A DNA stretch of 64,000 nucleotides from Ctena decussata (GCA_963989385.1 OZ022508.1:52615087-52679086), one strand, 5' to 3'. Positions 1 through 11,394 are shown, counted from the stretch's first letter. Numbers and translations are program-made. The notes: a model not told the origin generated them from the letters alone.

Positions 1-605
1 ACACACATTCATGCAATCTTACGCGTAAGCAACGTCACGGATAGTTCAAATAAATGATTGGCTTACGTAACGATTGATATACGTCATGTCATAGTGACGG
101 CTGCTGTATTTCGTTACCAAACACGTAACTATTATTCGTCCTTTGCTTGGCGTTTAATTAGTCAGAACTTCACGAATGAGTAAACAAAATTGATGTAAAA
201 ACATAGCAAAAATATAAAGATAAATTTCATTTGTCGGGAGTTCATGGAAATACGAACGCAATAGGTTCCGTGCTTTGTTGTTCCCAAATGGTGTAAAGCA
301 AGTTATTGTCAAAACAAAAACAGCATGCATTTTCTTCTCAGAGTGTCAAAGTTTTGTTCCAGTCACTGCCACTGATGCCACTTAAACCAAAAATAAACTT
401 CAGTAAATATCAATTTATTTCATCTTTTGATGCCAAGTTCAGAAGTGCCAAGATTCCATAGACATGGGTTTGAAACAGTCTTTCCTAAAATTTTGATTCA
501 GACTAAATGTGACTCAACAGCCGTAAAGAACAGACTTGAAATAGGTCCATATAGTTATTTAACTTGAGGCATGCCTAAAACGGCCGGCCAAAACGTTGGA
601 AAACT

Positions 606-606
<1 letters not shown>

Positions 607-680
<74 letters not shown>
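607..680. repeat. poly-T plus (GT)n microsatellite
   Basis: A run of about 33 T is followed directly by about 20 GT units. Read on the minus strand this is (AC)n then poly-A, so it could be the worn tail of a retroposon, but no SINE or LINE body is recognisable next to it. The rest of 1-910 shows no gene or element that I can support. Confidence 0.9.
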
Positions 681-684
<4 letters not shown>

Positions 685-915
685 CAATTTGTTTTCAAAT
701 AAATTCTACACTTGTTTTTACCTTACACCCGTGGATAATGCCACCATTCAAGAAGTTAGAAATTAAATACTTTGCTAAATAAAAGTTAGCAACAGAAAGT
801 GCACTGACAATCGGGTTCACTTCAATAACAACTCATGAAAAATTCACTGTTTTAGCTGTGCAAGCCTTCCTTTTAAAAGGAAATTTTATCTGTGTTCAAA
901 TAATGATTGTATGAT

Positions 916-1110
916 CACACCGGGTAAGCGGCAATCGAAAACGCTCGTGCAGTCGATGAACCCGGATCAAAAACAGTTAGAAACAGAGTTTTCGATTGCG
1001 AATTGGCGACAATTTTCAATTGAAAACGCTGTTTTGCAATCGAAAACGCTGTTTTTGAGCAGCGTTAATCGATTGTTAGGAGCGTTCTCGATTGCCGCCT
1101 ACCCGGTGTG
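916..1110. mobile_element. MITE with 31-bp TIRs and 5-bp target duplication
   Basis: The ends are inverted repeats of about 31 bp beginning CACACCGGGTAAGCGGCAAT on the left and CACACCGGGTAGGCGGCAAT read inward from the right. The 195-bp element is flanked by the direct repeat ATGAT (911-915 and 1111-1115). The interior repeats the word AATCGAAAACGCT and has no conserved reading frame; the 66-codon open frame across it is incidental. Confidence 0.85.
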
Positions 1111-1551
1111 ATGATTATATGAAAGAATTATGGGAGTATATGCATATTTCAAATCTGCGTTATTTGGCATAATTTTTGAAGATGTAGAATAAAAACATTT
1201 TGGTCCCTTTTTTTTTTTTTTTTTAATTTTGTGCATCGTATTTCGCCAATATTTTACATCTTCCGACCTCGGAAATTTTTCCAGTATCTGCCACCGGAGT
1301 CATTGTTGGAGATGATTTTAATCCATCCAGTATTAGCATTTTTATATTTTTATATTAGCACAATATGCGCTTTTTTGTTACATTCTCCGCGATTGGAACT
1401 TTTCTTTGTTTGCAATTATATAGTCAACAAAGAACTATTGAGCATTTTGAATTATTTTCTAAAGGGCCATATCTAGCCCTTATCGTACCAGGTCCTCTGG
1501 AAAACGTGATTTACGGCTGGATTCACAAATTTCATTTCAGTCAGAGCTCTA

Positions 1552-1735
1552 GATAAGAGGGAGTATTTGGTGATAATCAGGGATAATTTTTGTTACTTTT
1601 GCATAAAAAACATATGTTGTGACCCCTCATCTGAACCGTCTCGACGAGACGGTTCAGATGAGGGGTCACAACATATGGTTTCAATAAAAAATAAGAAAAC
1701 TTTTCCATAATTATCATCAAGTACTCCCTCTTATC
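1552..1735. mobile_element. Hairpin MITE with TA target duplication
   Basis: The ends GATAAGAGGGAGTA and TACTCCCTCTTATC are inverted repeats, flanked by TA on both sides (1550-1551 and 1736-1737). The centre is a perfect palindrome with two 33-bp arms (1611-1643 and 1645-1677) around one base. The structure is non-autonomous and fits a TA-targeting superfamily. It lies just downstream of the dermatopontin-like exon, in its presumed first intron. Confidence 0.85.
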
Positions 1736-1782
1736 TACAGCTCCGTCAGTGACAGCCCGGTCAAGTTCCTACATATACTCAC

Positions 1783-2017
1783 CGGACGATCTACATGTGG
1801 TGTCTTTTGCCGGTAATCCTGGCACTATGCCACAAGAGAATTCCCATCGCCTGTCGCCTTGCCTTGCCTTGTATTCGCTGCTGATACGTACTATTTGTTT
1901 TCGATTACGACAACTGAATTGAAACGATCCTTTCCAGCTGTTGACAAATTCGGCGTTGACCACAACGGCTAACGCTGCCAAGACCACTAAGATATTCTGA
2001 AATAGTACTCTCATCAT
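1783..2017 (-). CDS. Dermatopontin-like secreted protein, first coding exon (partial gene)
   Basis: Starting from ATG at 2017, the exon encodes 78 residues plus one base. Residues 1-22 form a signal peptide: MMRVLF, a hydrophobic stretch LVVLAALAVVV, then a likely cut after NA. The mature part has FVNSWKGSFQFSC followed by GDRRWEFSC at residues 54-62. This matches the dermatopontin family signature, where a W-x-F-x-C strand is followed by an (E)DRRW-(D/E)-F-x-C motif; three Cys (36, 62, 75) are visible. Dermatopontins are small extracellular-matrix proteins of about 150-200 residues and occur in mollusc shell matrix. The exon ends at a GTGAGT donor (GT at 1782-1781), phase 1. No downstream exon was recognised in 1-1782, so the gene probably continues beyond the left edge. 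The start lies two bases from a MITE; the same frame stays open upstream through it to 2221, so the start is likely but not certain. Confidence 0.72.
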
Positions 2018-2018
2018 A

Positions 2019-2254
2019 TGAGCCGCGACATGACTAAACAAAGTGGCGTGTGCGCCACACGCAGACTCGAACAAGCATGGGCATTCGCTCAATCTGATCA
2101 GAATCTTCATTATGCGCCGAAAAGGTAGCTTAGGGTCTGACCTACGTCCATGCCGACGGCGAACACTCTGGTTAGACTGGGCGGATGACCATGCTGATCT
2201 GAGTCTTCGCTGGATGCTCATGCTACTCAGCTGGTTTTATCATGTCGCGGCTCA
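2019..2254. mobile_element. GAGCCGCGAC-family MITE, copy 1
   Basis: The ends are TGAGCCGCGACATGAC and GTCATGTCGCGGCTCA-like inverted repeats. Inside are two inverted blocks built on CTGATCAGA and TGATCTGAGTCTTCGCTGG. At least four more copies occur here (9792, 40403, 40720, 46127), all about 230-237 bp. Its left end is one base from the ATG of the dermatopontin-like exon. Confidence 0.9.
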
Positions 2255-2259
2255 AACGC

Positions 2260-3240
2260 TTGAATTCATTCGGGTTTCCACTGTTTGTCAGTCAGGTAGC
2301 TGGTAATTTAAATCTACTCTGTCGATAACTTTTATTTATTTATTTTTTATTTATTTTTTTTTTTTTTAGAAATGCTAATTTGGAACAATAGTTTTGTAAA
2401 AGAGATCAAACTCCAAGTAGTTCTGTTTATTTTATTCCCGACTAGTTTCGGTTATTACAACCTTTCTCAAGGGACATATTTGTAAACAATGAAACATAAT
2501 GACATCAACGTCACATGACGTCAATGGCAACGACGTCAAAAAATGGCAATGACTTTGGTGTAAAAACTTACTGATTAAACAGTGTTAAGCACATTTAACA
2601 ATAACAGGATCTTAGAAGATGCAAAATCACAGGAAAAATGCAATTTTAAAAGCTATATATTAAGATGCCTGTAATAACTGTCATGTTAAATGAAAACTGA
2701 GCCGCAGGACAGCAATGTCTACAAACTCAAATAAACCAGAGGAAACCCAGATCAACCTGCGCAACCATGCATTCTGACTAGAGCTCCCATAGGTTGTAAG
2801 AAGGATTTAGGCTTCCCAAGTAGCTGCAACAGAGTGCATATAAAAGGGAAATCAGACAGTACAGATGCGCAGGCTGATCAGAGTTATAAATTGGCACACA
2901 GGTAAAGATTATAGAAAACACTGTCCCGGGGTCAAATAGGCATAAGTTATTAAAATAACACTTTGGAATTCATGCCTTTTGGAGCAACCGTACCAAGAAT
3001 GTGCATCCAAGACGTTTCCTTTAACAGTCTTTTCCAATTATTTGAAACTTTTTCAACTTTGTTTTGGAACAATGCAATAATCAACTGATGGTAATGTGCA
3101 CAACCCGTGGTGAATGTAGAATAATCAGTTTCTGGTGCCAAAAGGAATGTATGGAAATGAAACTGGTCATTTCTTGTAGAATGATGCATATTTTTATCAA
3201 ACTACACCATGTGGTTAAGAGTTATGAGCAATTTCACTCA
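2260..3240. other. Intergenic, no gene recognised
   Basis: The stretch has a T-rich tract near 2335-2370 and a cluster of TGACGTCA-like words at 2494-2540. A degraded GATCAG-type repeat lies near 2740-2890. No coding exon or intact element could be supported. Confidence 0.5.
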
Positions 3241-5155
3241 CTGACTACAGCGGAAGGACAAACAGACTGATGGACTTGCACAGCGATTAAAGTGCACACC
3301 TGTGGGTCGTGCAATACTGTTTAGACTTTCGTCACCGTTTTGCATGCCGGTGGCTGGACAATGTTAAAATACATAAGTATACAAAATTTGAACCATATAT
3401 ACCACGGGGTTCAAGAGTTATGAGCATTTTCACTACTTGACCGTAAATTTTCAACTTGTGCTCAGCAAAGCCTCGTCCATCAAAAAAGACGGTTGTACAT
3501 GCGAGTCGTTAGGTAATGTTGACATGTATAAGTATGCACAATTTTATCAAAATATAGAATGCGGTTCAAGAGTAATAAGCGTTTTCACTAACTGATAACG
3601 GACGGACGGACGGACTCACACTGTGATTAAAGTGCAAACCTGCGGGTTGTGCAATAAGAAGTTTTGCATACCAGTGGCTGGGCAATGTTAAATTACATAA
3701 GTATACAAAATTTGAAGCAAATATACCAAGCGGTCCAAGAGTTATGAGCATTTTCAATAATAGAGCTCAAGCGCCAAATTGATGCTCGGTGAAGCCTCGT
3801 CACTGTTTTGTATACCACTGGCTGGGCAATGTTAAATTACATAAGTATACAAAATTTGAAGCAAATATACCAAGCGGTCCAAGAGGTATGAACATTTTCA
3901 ATAAAAGAGCTCAACCGGCCAAATTGATGCTCGGTGAAGCCTCGTCACTGTTTTGCATACCAGTGGCTGGGCAATGTTAAATTACATTGCTATACAAAAT
4001 TTGAAGCAATTATACCAAGCGGTCCAAGAGTAATGAGCATATTCAATAAAAGAGCTCGACCGGCAAAATTGATGCTCGGTGAAGCCGTTTCACTGTTATG
4101 CATACCAGTGGCTGGGCAATGTTAAATTACATAAGTATACAAAATTTGAAGCAAATATACCAAGCGGTCCAAGAGTTATGAACATTTTCAATAAAAGAGC
4201 TCGACCGGCCAAATTGATGCTCGGTAAAGCCTCGTCACTGTTTTGCATACCAGTGGCTGGGCAATGTTAAATTACATTGCTATACAAAATTTGAAGCAAT
4301 TATACAAAGCGGTCCAAGAGTTATGAGCATTTTCAATAAAAGAGCTCGACCGGCCAAATTGATGCTCGGTGAAGCTGCGTCACTGTTATGCATACCAGTG
4401 GCTGGGCAATGTTAAATTACATAAGTATACAAAATTTGAAGCAAATATACCAAGCGGTCCAAGAGTTATGAGCATTTTTAATAAAAGTGCTCGACCGGCC
4501 AAATTGATGTTCGGTAAAGCCTCGTCACTGTTTTGCATACCAGTGGCTGGGCAATTTCAAATTACATAATTTTACAAAATTTGAAGCAAATATACCAAGC
4601 AGTCCAAGAGTTATGAGCATTTTCAATAAAAGAGCTTGACCGGCCAAATTGATGCTCGGTGAAACTCGTCACCGTTTTGCATACCAGTGGCTGGGCAATG
4701 TTAAATTACATAAGTATGCAAAATTTGAAGCAAATATACCAAGCGGTCCAAGAGTTATGAGCATTTTCAATAAAAGAGCTTGACCGGCCAAATTGATGCT
4801 CGGTGAAGCCTCGTCACTGTTTTGCATGCCGGTGGCTGGACTATGTTAAAATACATAAGCATACAAAATTTGAACCATATTTACCGCGGTGTTCAAGAGT
4901 TATGAGCATTTTCAGTAGTTGGCTGTAAATTTTCAACTTGTGCTCAGCAAAGCCTCGTCCATCAAATAAGATTGTTATGCATGCGAGTCGTTAGACAATG
5001 TTGACATGTATAAGTATGCAAAATTTTGTCAAAATATCCCATGCGGTTCAAGAGTTATAAGCGTTTTCGCTAACTGATAACTGTTTTCGCTAACTGATAA
5101 CGGACGGACGGACTCACACAGTGATTATAGTGCAAACCTGCGGGTTGTGCAATAT
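3240..5155. repeat. 145-bp tandem array with (ACGG)n ends
   Basis: The core (about 3660-4835) holds roughly eight copies of a 145-bp unit containing CCAGTGGCTGGGCAATGTTA and CCAAGCGGTCCAAGAG. Since 145 is not a multiple of 3, each copy opens a similar 63-codon frame; these frames are artefacts of the repeat. Both flanks (3330-3656 and 4815-5152) carry the same more diverged cassette, which ends in GGACGGACGGACGG or ACGGACGGACGG and then GTGCAAACCTGCGGGTTGTG. The layout resembles bivalve pearl/HINE elements: core repeats followed by a tetranucleotide microsatellite. Confidence 0.85.
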
Positions 5156-5662
5156 AGCTAAAATTATGATATAAAATACACCAGACTCATAAACATGTCT
5201 ATGCGAACAGAATCTTTGTCAATGAAGCTCTCTAATTGTCAAGACAATAAGGTCGCAAGATAAGCTCACGTCAGATCACAGATAATCGCTACAGCTGCTA
5301 CCTCCATAGGGGTAGATAATAAGAAGGAAAAAAGAATGTAATAGTGAAGGTTATAACAATTTATAAGATACGCAACAGTGCAAGAAAAAAGCAAAACTCT
5401 GGATGGGCACCGGACGTTCCCCTCAGACTTCATGCTTATAAAAGAACAGTGGACACCTAAGTATTAATTCGCAGTGCAAGCGTGCACAACCACACACGTA
5501 ACTAGTACTACTATATTAAAATTTCGTTGCGAAAAAATAATGTCAAATTAACGTTACCATTGTCTCCGCCTTTGTGTTTGCTGATTTGGAAGCAACTGAT
5601 AAATAAGCCTGACTTATATACTAGTTTGTCGGGTGATCTAAAGGTAGATATATATTCTTCTA

Positions 5663-5880
5663 GGGGAAGCAACTCTGCCATTTCATATGCTAGCCTCCCT
5701 TCTCAAATGGGGTCAACTTTTAAAGGAAAGAATTTGTTCCTCTGGGAACAAATTCTTTCCATTAAGAGTAGACCCCTTTTTGAAGGGTTTTGTCACACAT
5801 GGAAGGGTTTTGTCACAAATGGAAGGGTTTTGTCACACATGGAAGCAAACAGGAAGTCACAATAGTTGTTTCCCTTTGAA
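5663..5880. mobile_element. Hairpin MITE with GAATTTG/CAAATTC core
   Basis: The centre (about 5733-5760) is AAGAATTTGTTCC facing GGAACAAATTCTT. The outer parts GGGGAAGCAACT and GTTGTTTCCC form short inverted ends. At 5794-5843 a 20-bp word (GAAGGGTTTTGTCACACATG) is repeated about three times in tandem. Related copies or fragments lie near 9680, 10150, 25980, 48060, 48170 and 60230. Confidence 0.7.
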
Positions 5881-5909
5881 AAATTGAACATGGAGGTGTG
5901 CCAATAAAC

Positions 5910-6128
5910 CTCAACGTGATTATCATGGGCAAAGATGTCTTAGAATTTGTCGGAAGTGAATACTCAGATCAAGATGCGCACACTATGAGTCTGATCAGAC
6001 TTCGAATAGGTAGCTGAAGTTTTTTAATAGACTGGAAATACTTAGGAGGCTATCCAGATGCACACGCTAATCTAAGACTATGCTCTTGACGCATGTAATC
6101 TGGCATTTTTATCATGTAGGGGCTCATG
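5910..6128. mobile_element. Degenerate GAGCCGCGAC-family MITE
   Basis: The internal order of words matches the family (ACTCAGATCA, GTCTGATCAGAC, TAGCTGAAG, GGCTATCCAGATGC, CTAATCTAAGACT), and the right end reads ATCATGTAGGGGCTCA. The left end is too worn to place exactly. Confidence 0.5.
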
Positions 6129-6325
6129 TGTTACGTAATTGTATCTGCCTTCCGTTGAGAGCATGATCGCATGGCCTTAAATAAAGGACATAAACCAGCC
6201 AATTCTTGTTATTTTATGTGCATCAGATCTATGTTTAATTGGGCACCACATTTATGTAAATCACTTCTTCAGTGTCGCTAAACCCCAAAACATCGGAAGA
6301 AAAAAGGGTTATACACATAAACTGA

Positions 6326-7297
6326 ACGATTGTTAAGTTAGTTCCTTTTTACCTTTTTCCTTATTTCTTTTTCCTCATAGGAAAAAGGAATAAGGAATAA
6401 GGAAAAGGGAAAAAGGAACTAACTTAAGGTGGTGATTTATGGTAAATGTAAAAACTGCATAAAACCATAAAAAAGTAAGGTATCTCCCTGAAAGTAAGCA
6501 GACTTCTTATTTTTGATGTTCTTTACAGTTTAGAATACAAAATAGACGTACATGCTGCTTAAAAAGTGTTTTTATAAGGAAAGATCAAAGGGTAGTTTTC
6601 TGCGCAATAATCAAAAAAATTAACATCATTATTGAAAATTTAAGTAGTACTGAAGGTGCGTTATTGCATAATGAAGAGCGAGCTAGCAATTGTTTATTCC
6701 AACTCTTTCTCAAATTGTAATGTAGACCAGATGAAAACGGTAGCTTTTTCTCAAATGTTCAACCATGTACAAGGTAATGTACAATGGATGCATTCATTAA
6801 ATATAGGGTAGGCAAGCATACCTATGTAACACCTACAGTATAAATAATACATTACTTACATGATCACTGGTGTGTAGATGAATTGTTCAACCTTTGTTAA
6901 AATAGTCTCCCCTGTTTCACCTGTGTGTTTTGACAAAAATATTTGGACACAGACCGCATCTTTTTTCATCTGCTCAGCCTGATAATGTGTGAAAGAGTTT
7001 GAAAAAAATAATTGCTAGCTCGCTCTCCATTAGGCAACAAGGAACTCTAAGCACTAAGTATATTTTCAATAACAATATTATTTTTTCAGATTATTGCGCA
7101 CAAAATTACCCTTTGATCTTTCCTTATAAAAACACTTTTTAACATTAACAAATGCTGCATTTTGGGAGTCTGAATTGTCAGAAACAACATAAAGAAGGCA
7201 TATGCTAAGTTTTGGAAAGATCAGTAGTATTTTGAGTGTTTTATGGAGATTTTTGTCTTTGCCCCAAATCAGTGATTATCACCACCTTAACAATCGT
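6326..7297. mobile_element. Foldback (MULE-like) element with 9-bp target duplication
   Basis: The outer ends are ACGATTGTTAAGGTGGTGAT (left, now interrupted) and the same sequence inverted at 7278-7297. The direct repeat ATAAACTGA flanks it at 6317-6325 and 7298-7306. A 9-bp duplication is typical of the Mutator-like superfamily. The two halves (about 6428-6760 and 6940-7297) are long imperfect inverted repeats sharing AATTGCTAGCTCGCTCT-like and GATCTTTCCTTATAAAAACA blocks. No transposase frame is present. Confidence 0.8.
6337..6423. mobile_element. 87-bp TTAA hairpin nested in the foldback element
   Basis: A pyrimidine-rich arm (GTTAGTTCCTTTTTACC onward) faces its purine-rich complement ending GGAACTAAC. 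It is flanked by TTAA at 6333-6336 and 6424-6427. The intact right end of the host element shows the empty site (CGATTGTTAAGGTGGTG), which proves insertion with TTAA duplication. Confidence 0.85.
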
Positions 7298-7469
7298 ATA
7301 AACTGACAGTATTCGCCAGGCAGTGCAGCGACTGCAGCCGCAGCCATCAGGTAAGAGACGCCTACGTTTTAAATAACGCGATGACTACGGTCAGTATCTT
7401 GTGCCCTCAGATCCGCGTTCACTCCATTTACAATTTCATCCGTAGTTTTGGTTATCCCCTCGGGGATAA

Positions 7470-7633
7470 CAGTGGCGGGTCCAGAGGGGGTTCGGGGGTT
7501 CAAACGAACCCTCTTCTCAGCCGAAATTATCTTATTTTCATGGGGAGTTTCAGGATAAAATGGTCAAACTGCACAAATCGAACCCCCTCAGCTAATTTGA
7601 ACCCCCTATCTAAAATTCCTGGATCCGCCCCTG
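7470..7633. mobile_element. Small TIR element with CAGNGGCGGNTCCAG ends
   Basis: The left end is CAGTGGCGGGTCCAGAGGGG and the right end, read inward, is CAGGGGCGGATCCAGG. The interior is rich in GAACCCCCT/AGGGGGTTC. The ends resemble widespread hAT-type termini, but no clear 8-bp duplication is visible. Confidence 0.6.
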
Positions 7634-8089
7634 GATGACCGTATTAGATTAGGAATTCGTACTCGATTGTACGCCGTTTCCTTTTGCTAAAATACGGTAA
7701 TTATTTCAGGTAGTCCAATGTTTTAGAATTCGGGGTACTCCTCGTTTCATCAAACAAACGTGTATTACGACATTGTACAAATATGGCACCCTCAGCGAAA
7801 TAGAACACCCTCACCGGAATAGAGCACCATCGCAGGTCCTAGGCGCACACATGAACAACTAGAAACATGGTAATTAGCAGGGCCCCGCCGTTATGGGACC
7901 ATTGACAGCATAAAAGTCATATGCCCCAACCAGAAATAACAACTACATGTACAGCTCTCTATTAACATGTTGTCCCTTCATATTTAATATACTGTTTAGA
8001 ATTAAGCCTCTGGTAGAGTCATTAAAATATGGGCAAAATATAAAATCATGACTGATTAAAACAGGGCAACAACTCTGTGGAGCAGGAAG

Positions 8090-9290
8090 CTGGAGTTACC
8101 GTTCTTGCACTCTGCACACCTTCAGATCTTCTAATGTTGCTTAACTACAAATGGACATAATTCTGTTTAAAAAATGAAGGTGTATGGGTTCTTGTTCTCT
8201 GCAAATTGTCTGATGAAGATTTTTATTTGTTCTGAGTTTTGTGAACATATCTTCCACTGTTTAAGGCTATAGAGCAGAAACTATTTCTTTAAAGACAATT
8301 ACAAGGTACATAATTCTGTAAAAACTGTAGGTTGAATTATGGTTCTTATTTTCTGCACATCAACTGATGGTGCTTTACAAAGTTTCATGAAAATATCTTC
8401 GACCGTTTTAAAGATATAAACTGGCTACGATTTTTATACTGAAACTTACTATGGACCATAATTCTATAAATTTGTAGATGTTCTCAGGTCTGCAAGTCGT
8501 CTGATGATATTTGTACTAAGTTTTCAAAAAAAAAAAAAAAAAAGTAAATGTGACGGGTTGAAAGTGTATTTAGCGGACACGATTTTCATACAAAAAAATG
8601 CAAAGGGGTATAATTCTGTGGAAAAATATATGCTGAGTTATAGTTCTTTTTCCCTGCACAGCGTCTGATGATGCTTTATATTTGTACCAAGTTTTGTGAA
8701 AATATTATTCAAGTTTTAAAGATATAGAGTGGATACCATTCCTCTACTAAAATTTACAAAGGGGCATAATTCTGTAAATATGTAGATGGAGTTTTAGATT
8801 TTATTCTCTGATTATTGTCTGACGCTGCTGTATATTTGTACAAAGTTTTATGAACATATATTTGAGGGTAATAAAGTTATTGAGTGGACAAGATTTCCAT
8901 ACTAAAAATTATAAAGGGCATAATTCCGTAGAAATGTAGGTGAAGTTACGGTTCTGTTTCTCTGCACATCGTTTGATGATGCTTTATACATCTTAAACGG
9001 TTTCAGAGTTATGGAGCGGACACGATTTCCATTATAAAAATCACAAAGGGGCAAAATTCCATAAAAATGTAGGTGGAGTTACGGTTCTTGTTCTCTGCAC
9101 AGCGTCTGAAGATGCATTACCAAGTTTCGTACCTTTTGTATCAAGTTTCGTGAAAATATTACAAACGGTTTCAGGGTTATGGAACGAACACGAAATCCTG
9201 ACAGACAGTCAGACAGACGGACAGACTGACGGACGGACAAGGTGATTTCTTTAGGGTCTGCGCAGACTTCGTCTGATGGAGCCCTACTTA
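8090..9290. repeat. Diverged ~150-bp tandem array ending in ACGG-rich tract
   Basis: About seven copies, spaced 130-157 bp, share GGGGCATAATTCTGT, a GTAGGTGGAGTTACGGTTCT-like line and CTGCACAGCGTCTGATGATG. The array ends at 9195-9240 in CAGACAGACGGACAGACTGA and related words, then GTCTGCGCAGACTTCG. The architecture matches the 3.2-kb array, but the unit sequence is unrelated. Confidence 0.75.
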
Positions 9291-9677
9291 ATGTACCCTG
9301 GGAAATCTAAGAACTCAGTCAGTCTTGATGCGTTATCCAATTACAGATAAGAGTACGTTTGAAAGTGTACAAGACTTCTGCGTCAGCCTGATTTTTGTTT
9401 GTCAGCAGTTTGTCCGTTTTCATCAGAATGTAATATACCTAATATATGCAAAACATGCATTTATAAAGAGCAGTTTCGTGAACCTGATACTTGGAGGCGA
9501 AGAAGTACCCCAGTCTTATCAGAAGTTGAAAACGCATGGTACTACTTCTGCGTCAACCTCAGTGATGTTTGTTTGTTTTCTCATTGCATCAGCTGTCTGT
9601 CAGCTTCGCATCGATATTTAACAAAGTATTATATGCGGTACGTGCACTAAATTAGGACAATCTTGTCTATCAGTTTC

Positions 9678-9760
9678 CTCAAATGGGCCAACCCTTAAAG
9701 CAAAGAATTTGCTCTCACGAATAGAAAATTCTTTCCTCTAAGACAAGCCGCCAATGTAGA
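9678..9760. mobile_element. Fragment of the GAATTTG-core hairpin MITE
   Basis: AAAGAATTTGCTCTC faces GAAAATTCTTTCC, with AAATGGGCCAACCCTTAAAG on the left, as in the copy at 5663. The right part is decayed. Confidence 0.45.
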
Positions 9761-9791
9761 CCAAGGAAGCCATTGTCCTCATTGTTATAAT

Positions 9792-10027
9792 TGAGCCGCG
9801 ACATGACAAAACAATCAAAGTGGCATTTGCGCTCAGCGAAGACTCAGATCAGCTTGGACATCTGCCCAGTCTGATAGAGTCATCGCTGGGCGCTAAAAGG
9901 GTAGCTAAGGGTCTATGCTACCTCCATGCCGATAGCGAAGACTTTGATCAGACTGGGTGGATGCCCAGGCTGATCTGAGTCTTCGCTGGGCGCCATGGTA
10001 CTTTATAGGTTTTATCATGTCGCGGCT
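9792..10027. mobile_element. GAGCCGCGAC-family MITE, copy 2
   Basis: It runs from TGAGCCGCGACATGACAAAA to TTTTATCATGTCGCGGCT. Internal inverted blocks (GTCATCGCTGGGCGC, CTGATCTGAGTCTTCGCTGG) are conserved with the copy at 2019. No coding capacity. Confidence 0.88.
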
Positions 10028-10139
10028 GTCTTGATGGTCAAACCATGGCGAGTCATCCGTACATTTCTAGCTATTAATGCCATTTTTACAAAGGGGGACC
10101 ACTTACGTGACTTCTTATTGGTTTCCTTAGACTGAGAGA

Positions 10140-10235
10140 CTTCCAAACTGGGGTTTACTCGTCAAGGAAAGAATTTACTCCACTAGGAGCAAAGTCTCTC
10201 CTTTATGAGTTGATCCCCATTTAGAAGAGTGGCTT
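10140..10235. mobile_element. GAATTTA/GCAAAGTCT hairpin MITE fragment
   Basis: AACTGGGGTTTACTCGTCAA and GGAAAGAATTTACTCC face GGAGCAAAGTCTCTCCTT and GAGTTGATCCCCATTTAG, repeating the layout of the 5663 family. Confidence 0.55.
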
Positions 10236-10319
10236 AAACAAGAGCAACCCGCACTGAAAGTTTACCCAGTTCCCACTGACAAACACAAGTGATTGCCATA
10301 CATCGTAATTTAATTTTTG

Positions 10320-11300
10320 GCTTGCGGTCTCGGCCGCAAGCCAGTATTCATGTCGTTTAGTGATACCGAGTTATTTTCGGAGGAAAATATACGTCACGCT
10401 CATTCGGAAAATACCAGGGGGGGGTCGCATATACTAAAATATGGAGTGGAGTCAACCTATGGAGTGGAGTGATTTTTTTTCCCTGCAACTCCTCCTACGT
10501 CTTTCATCGGATTGATTTGAAATTTTATAGATCATATTCTTATGATATGAAGATGTGCATGTGTTTTTTTTATTTTTGATTCGGCCATTTTTGATGGATT
10601 TACGTCCCTTGCTGACTCAGACTTTGTCCCCGCAACTCCTGCCACATCTTTTATCAGATTGACTTGAAATTGTGCAGAATGTTTCATCATGATCTGAAGA
10701 TGTGCATGTGATTTTGGAATTTCAATTGTTTGATATTTTACAAAGTTATGGCCCTTTGTCGTTTTTGGCATTTTTCTAACTTTTGAACCGTTTGACCGAG
10801 AGAGCTGAAATTTGGTATGCTATTAGCATTTGGTAAATTGAGTATTCTGATTATTGTTAGGATATGCTAAATTTCTTAATGACAGAGTTATTCCCCTTTC
10901 ATAGATAGTAGACATTCACTTAAAGGTAAAAGGATAACTCAAGAACTATTCATATTAATGGGCTGAGTTTTTATACATGCATTGTTCATTTTTCATCAGA
11001 TTCATATTAGCATGATTATGGCCCTTGTTATTTTGTCATTGGGTATACAGTCTTGATGTTTTGGGTATTATGTAAGGGCCTAAAGTTTCAGTAACCTGAT
11101 TTTACACATATACTCCCAGTTCTGAACTTAAGTATTTTATAACCCCATAGAGGCCCAGTTATTGCTTATGCTTCAATTATTATTTGTTTACCAGGTTCTG
11201 TTATACACATATTTTCTGATTTTGGCCATACAGTACTCTGAAATGGAATAAAGGGCTGCAGTTTGTGACACATTCCAAACGTCGGGTGACACTTGGCCGA
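10320..11300. repeat. Degenerate ~144-bp repeat region
   Basis: The left edge is the palindrome CTTGCGGTCTCGGCCGCAAG. Two units starting near 10484 and 10628 share CTGCAACTCCT/CGCAACTCCT, ATCGGATTGATTTGAAAT and GAAGATGTGCATGTG. Further right the repetition fades. No coding exon could be supported. Confidence 0.5.
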
Positions 11301-11394
11301 TGGCCTTTTATTAGATTCTGTTCTGTTCCGTTCTATATGGAGTTTTGAAAAGAGAATCTTTAAATCAAAATAACACTGTTTCTGTTCTAAACTA

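Noticed and set aside
1769..2221. Longer 150-codon version of the dermatopontin-like exon
   Set aside because: The extra N-terminal part is translated MITE sequence and would bury the signal peptide; kept only as a possible rare isoform.
2494..2540. CRE-like TGACGTCA clusters here and at 11875-11970, 19539-19700 and 61560 as enhancers
   Set aside because: No gene start lies near them, and similar ACGTC words are common in the palindromic elements of this window.
3789..4569. Series of 63-66 codon frames starting MKPRHC/MKLRHC
   Set aside because: They recur every 145 bp because of the tandem unit and end in the next unit; no sign of coding constraint.
9399..9650. Cys-rich plus-strand frame (VCPFSSECNIPNICKTC) as possible exon
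   Set aside because: A TTTGTCAG acceptor-like site precedes it, but the Cys spacing fits no domain I know, and a MITE fragment follows without a clear donor.
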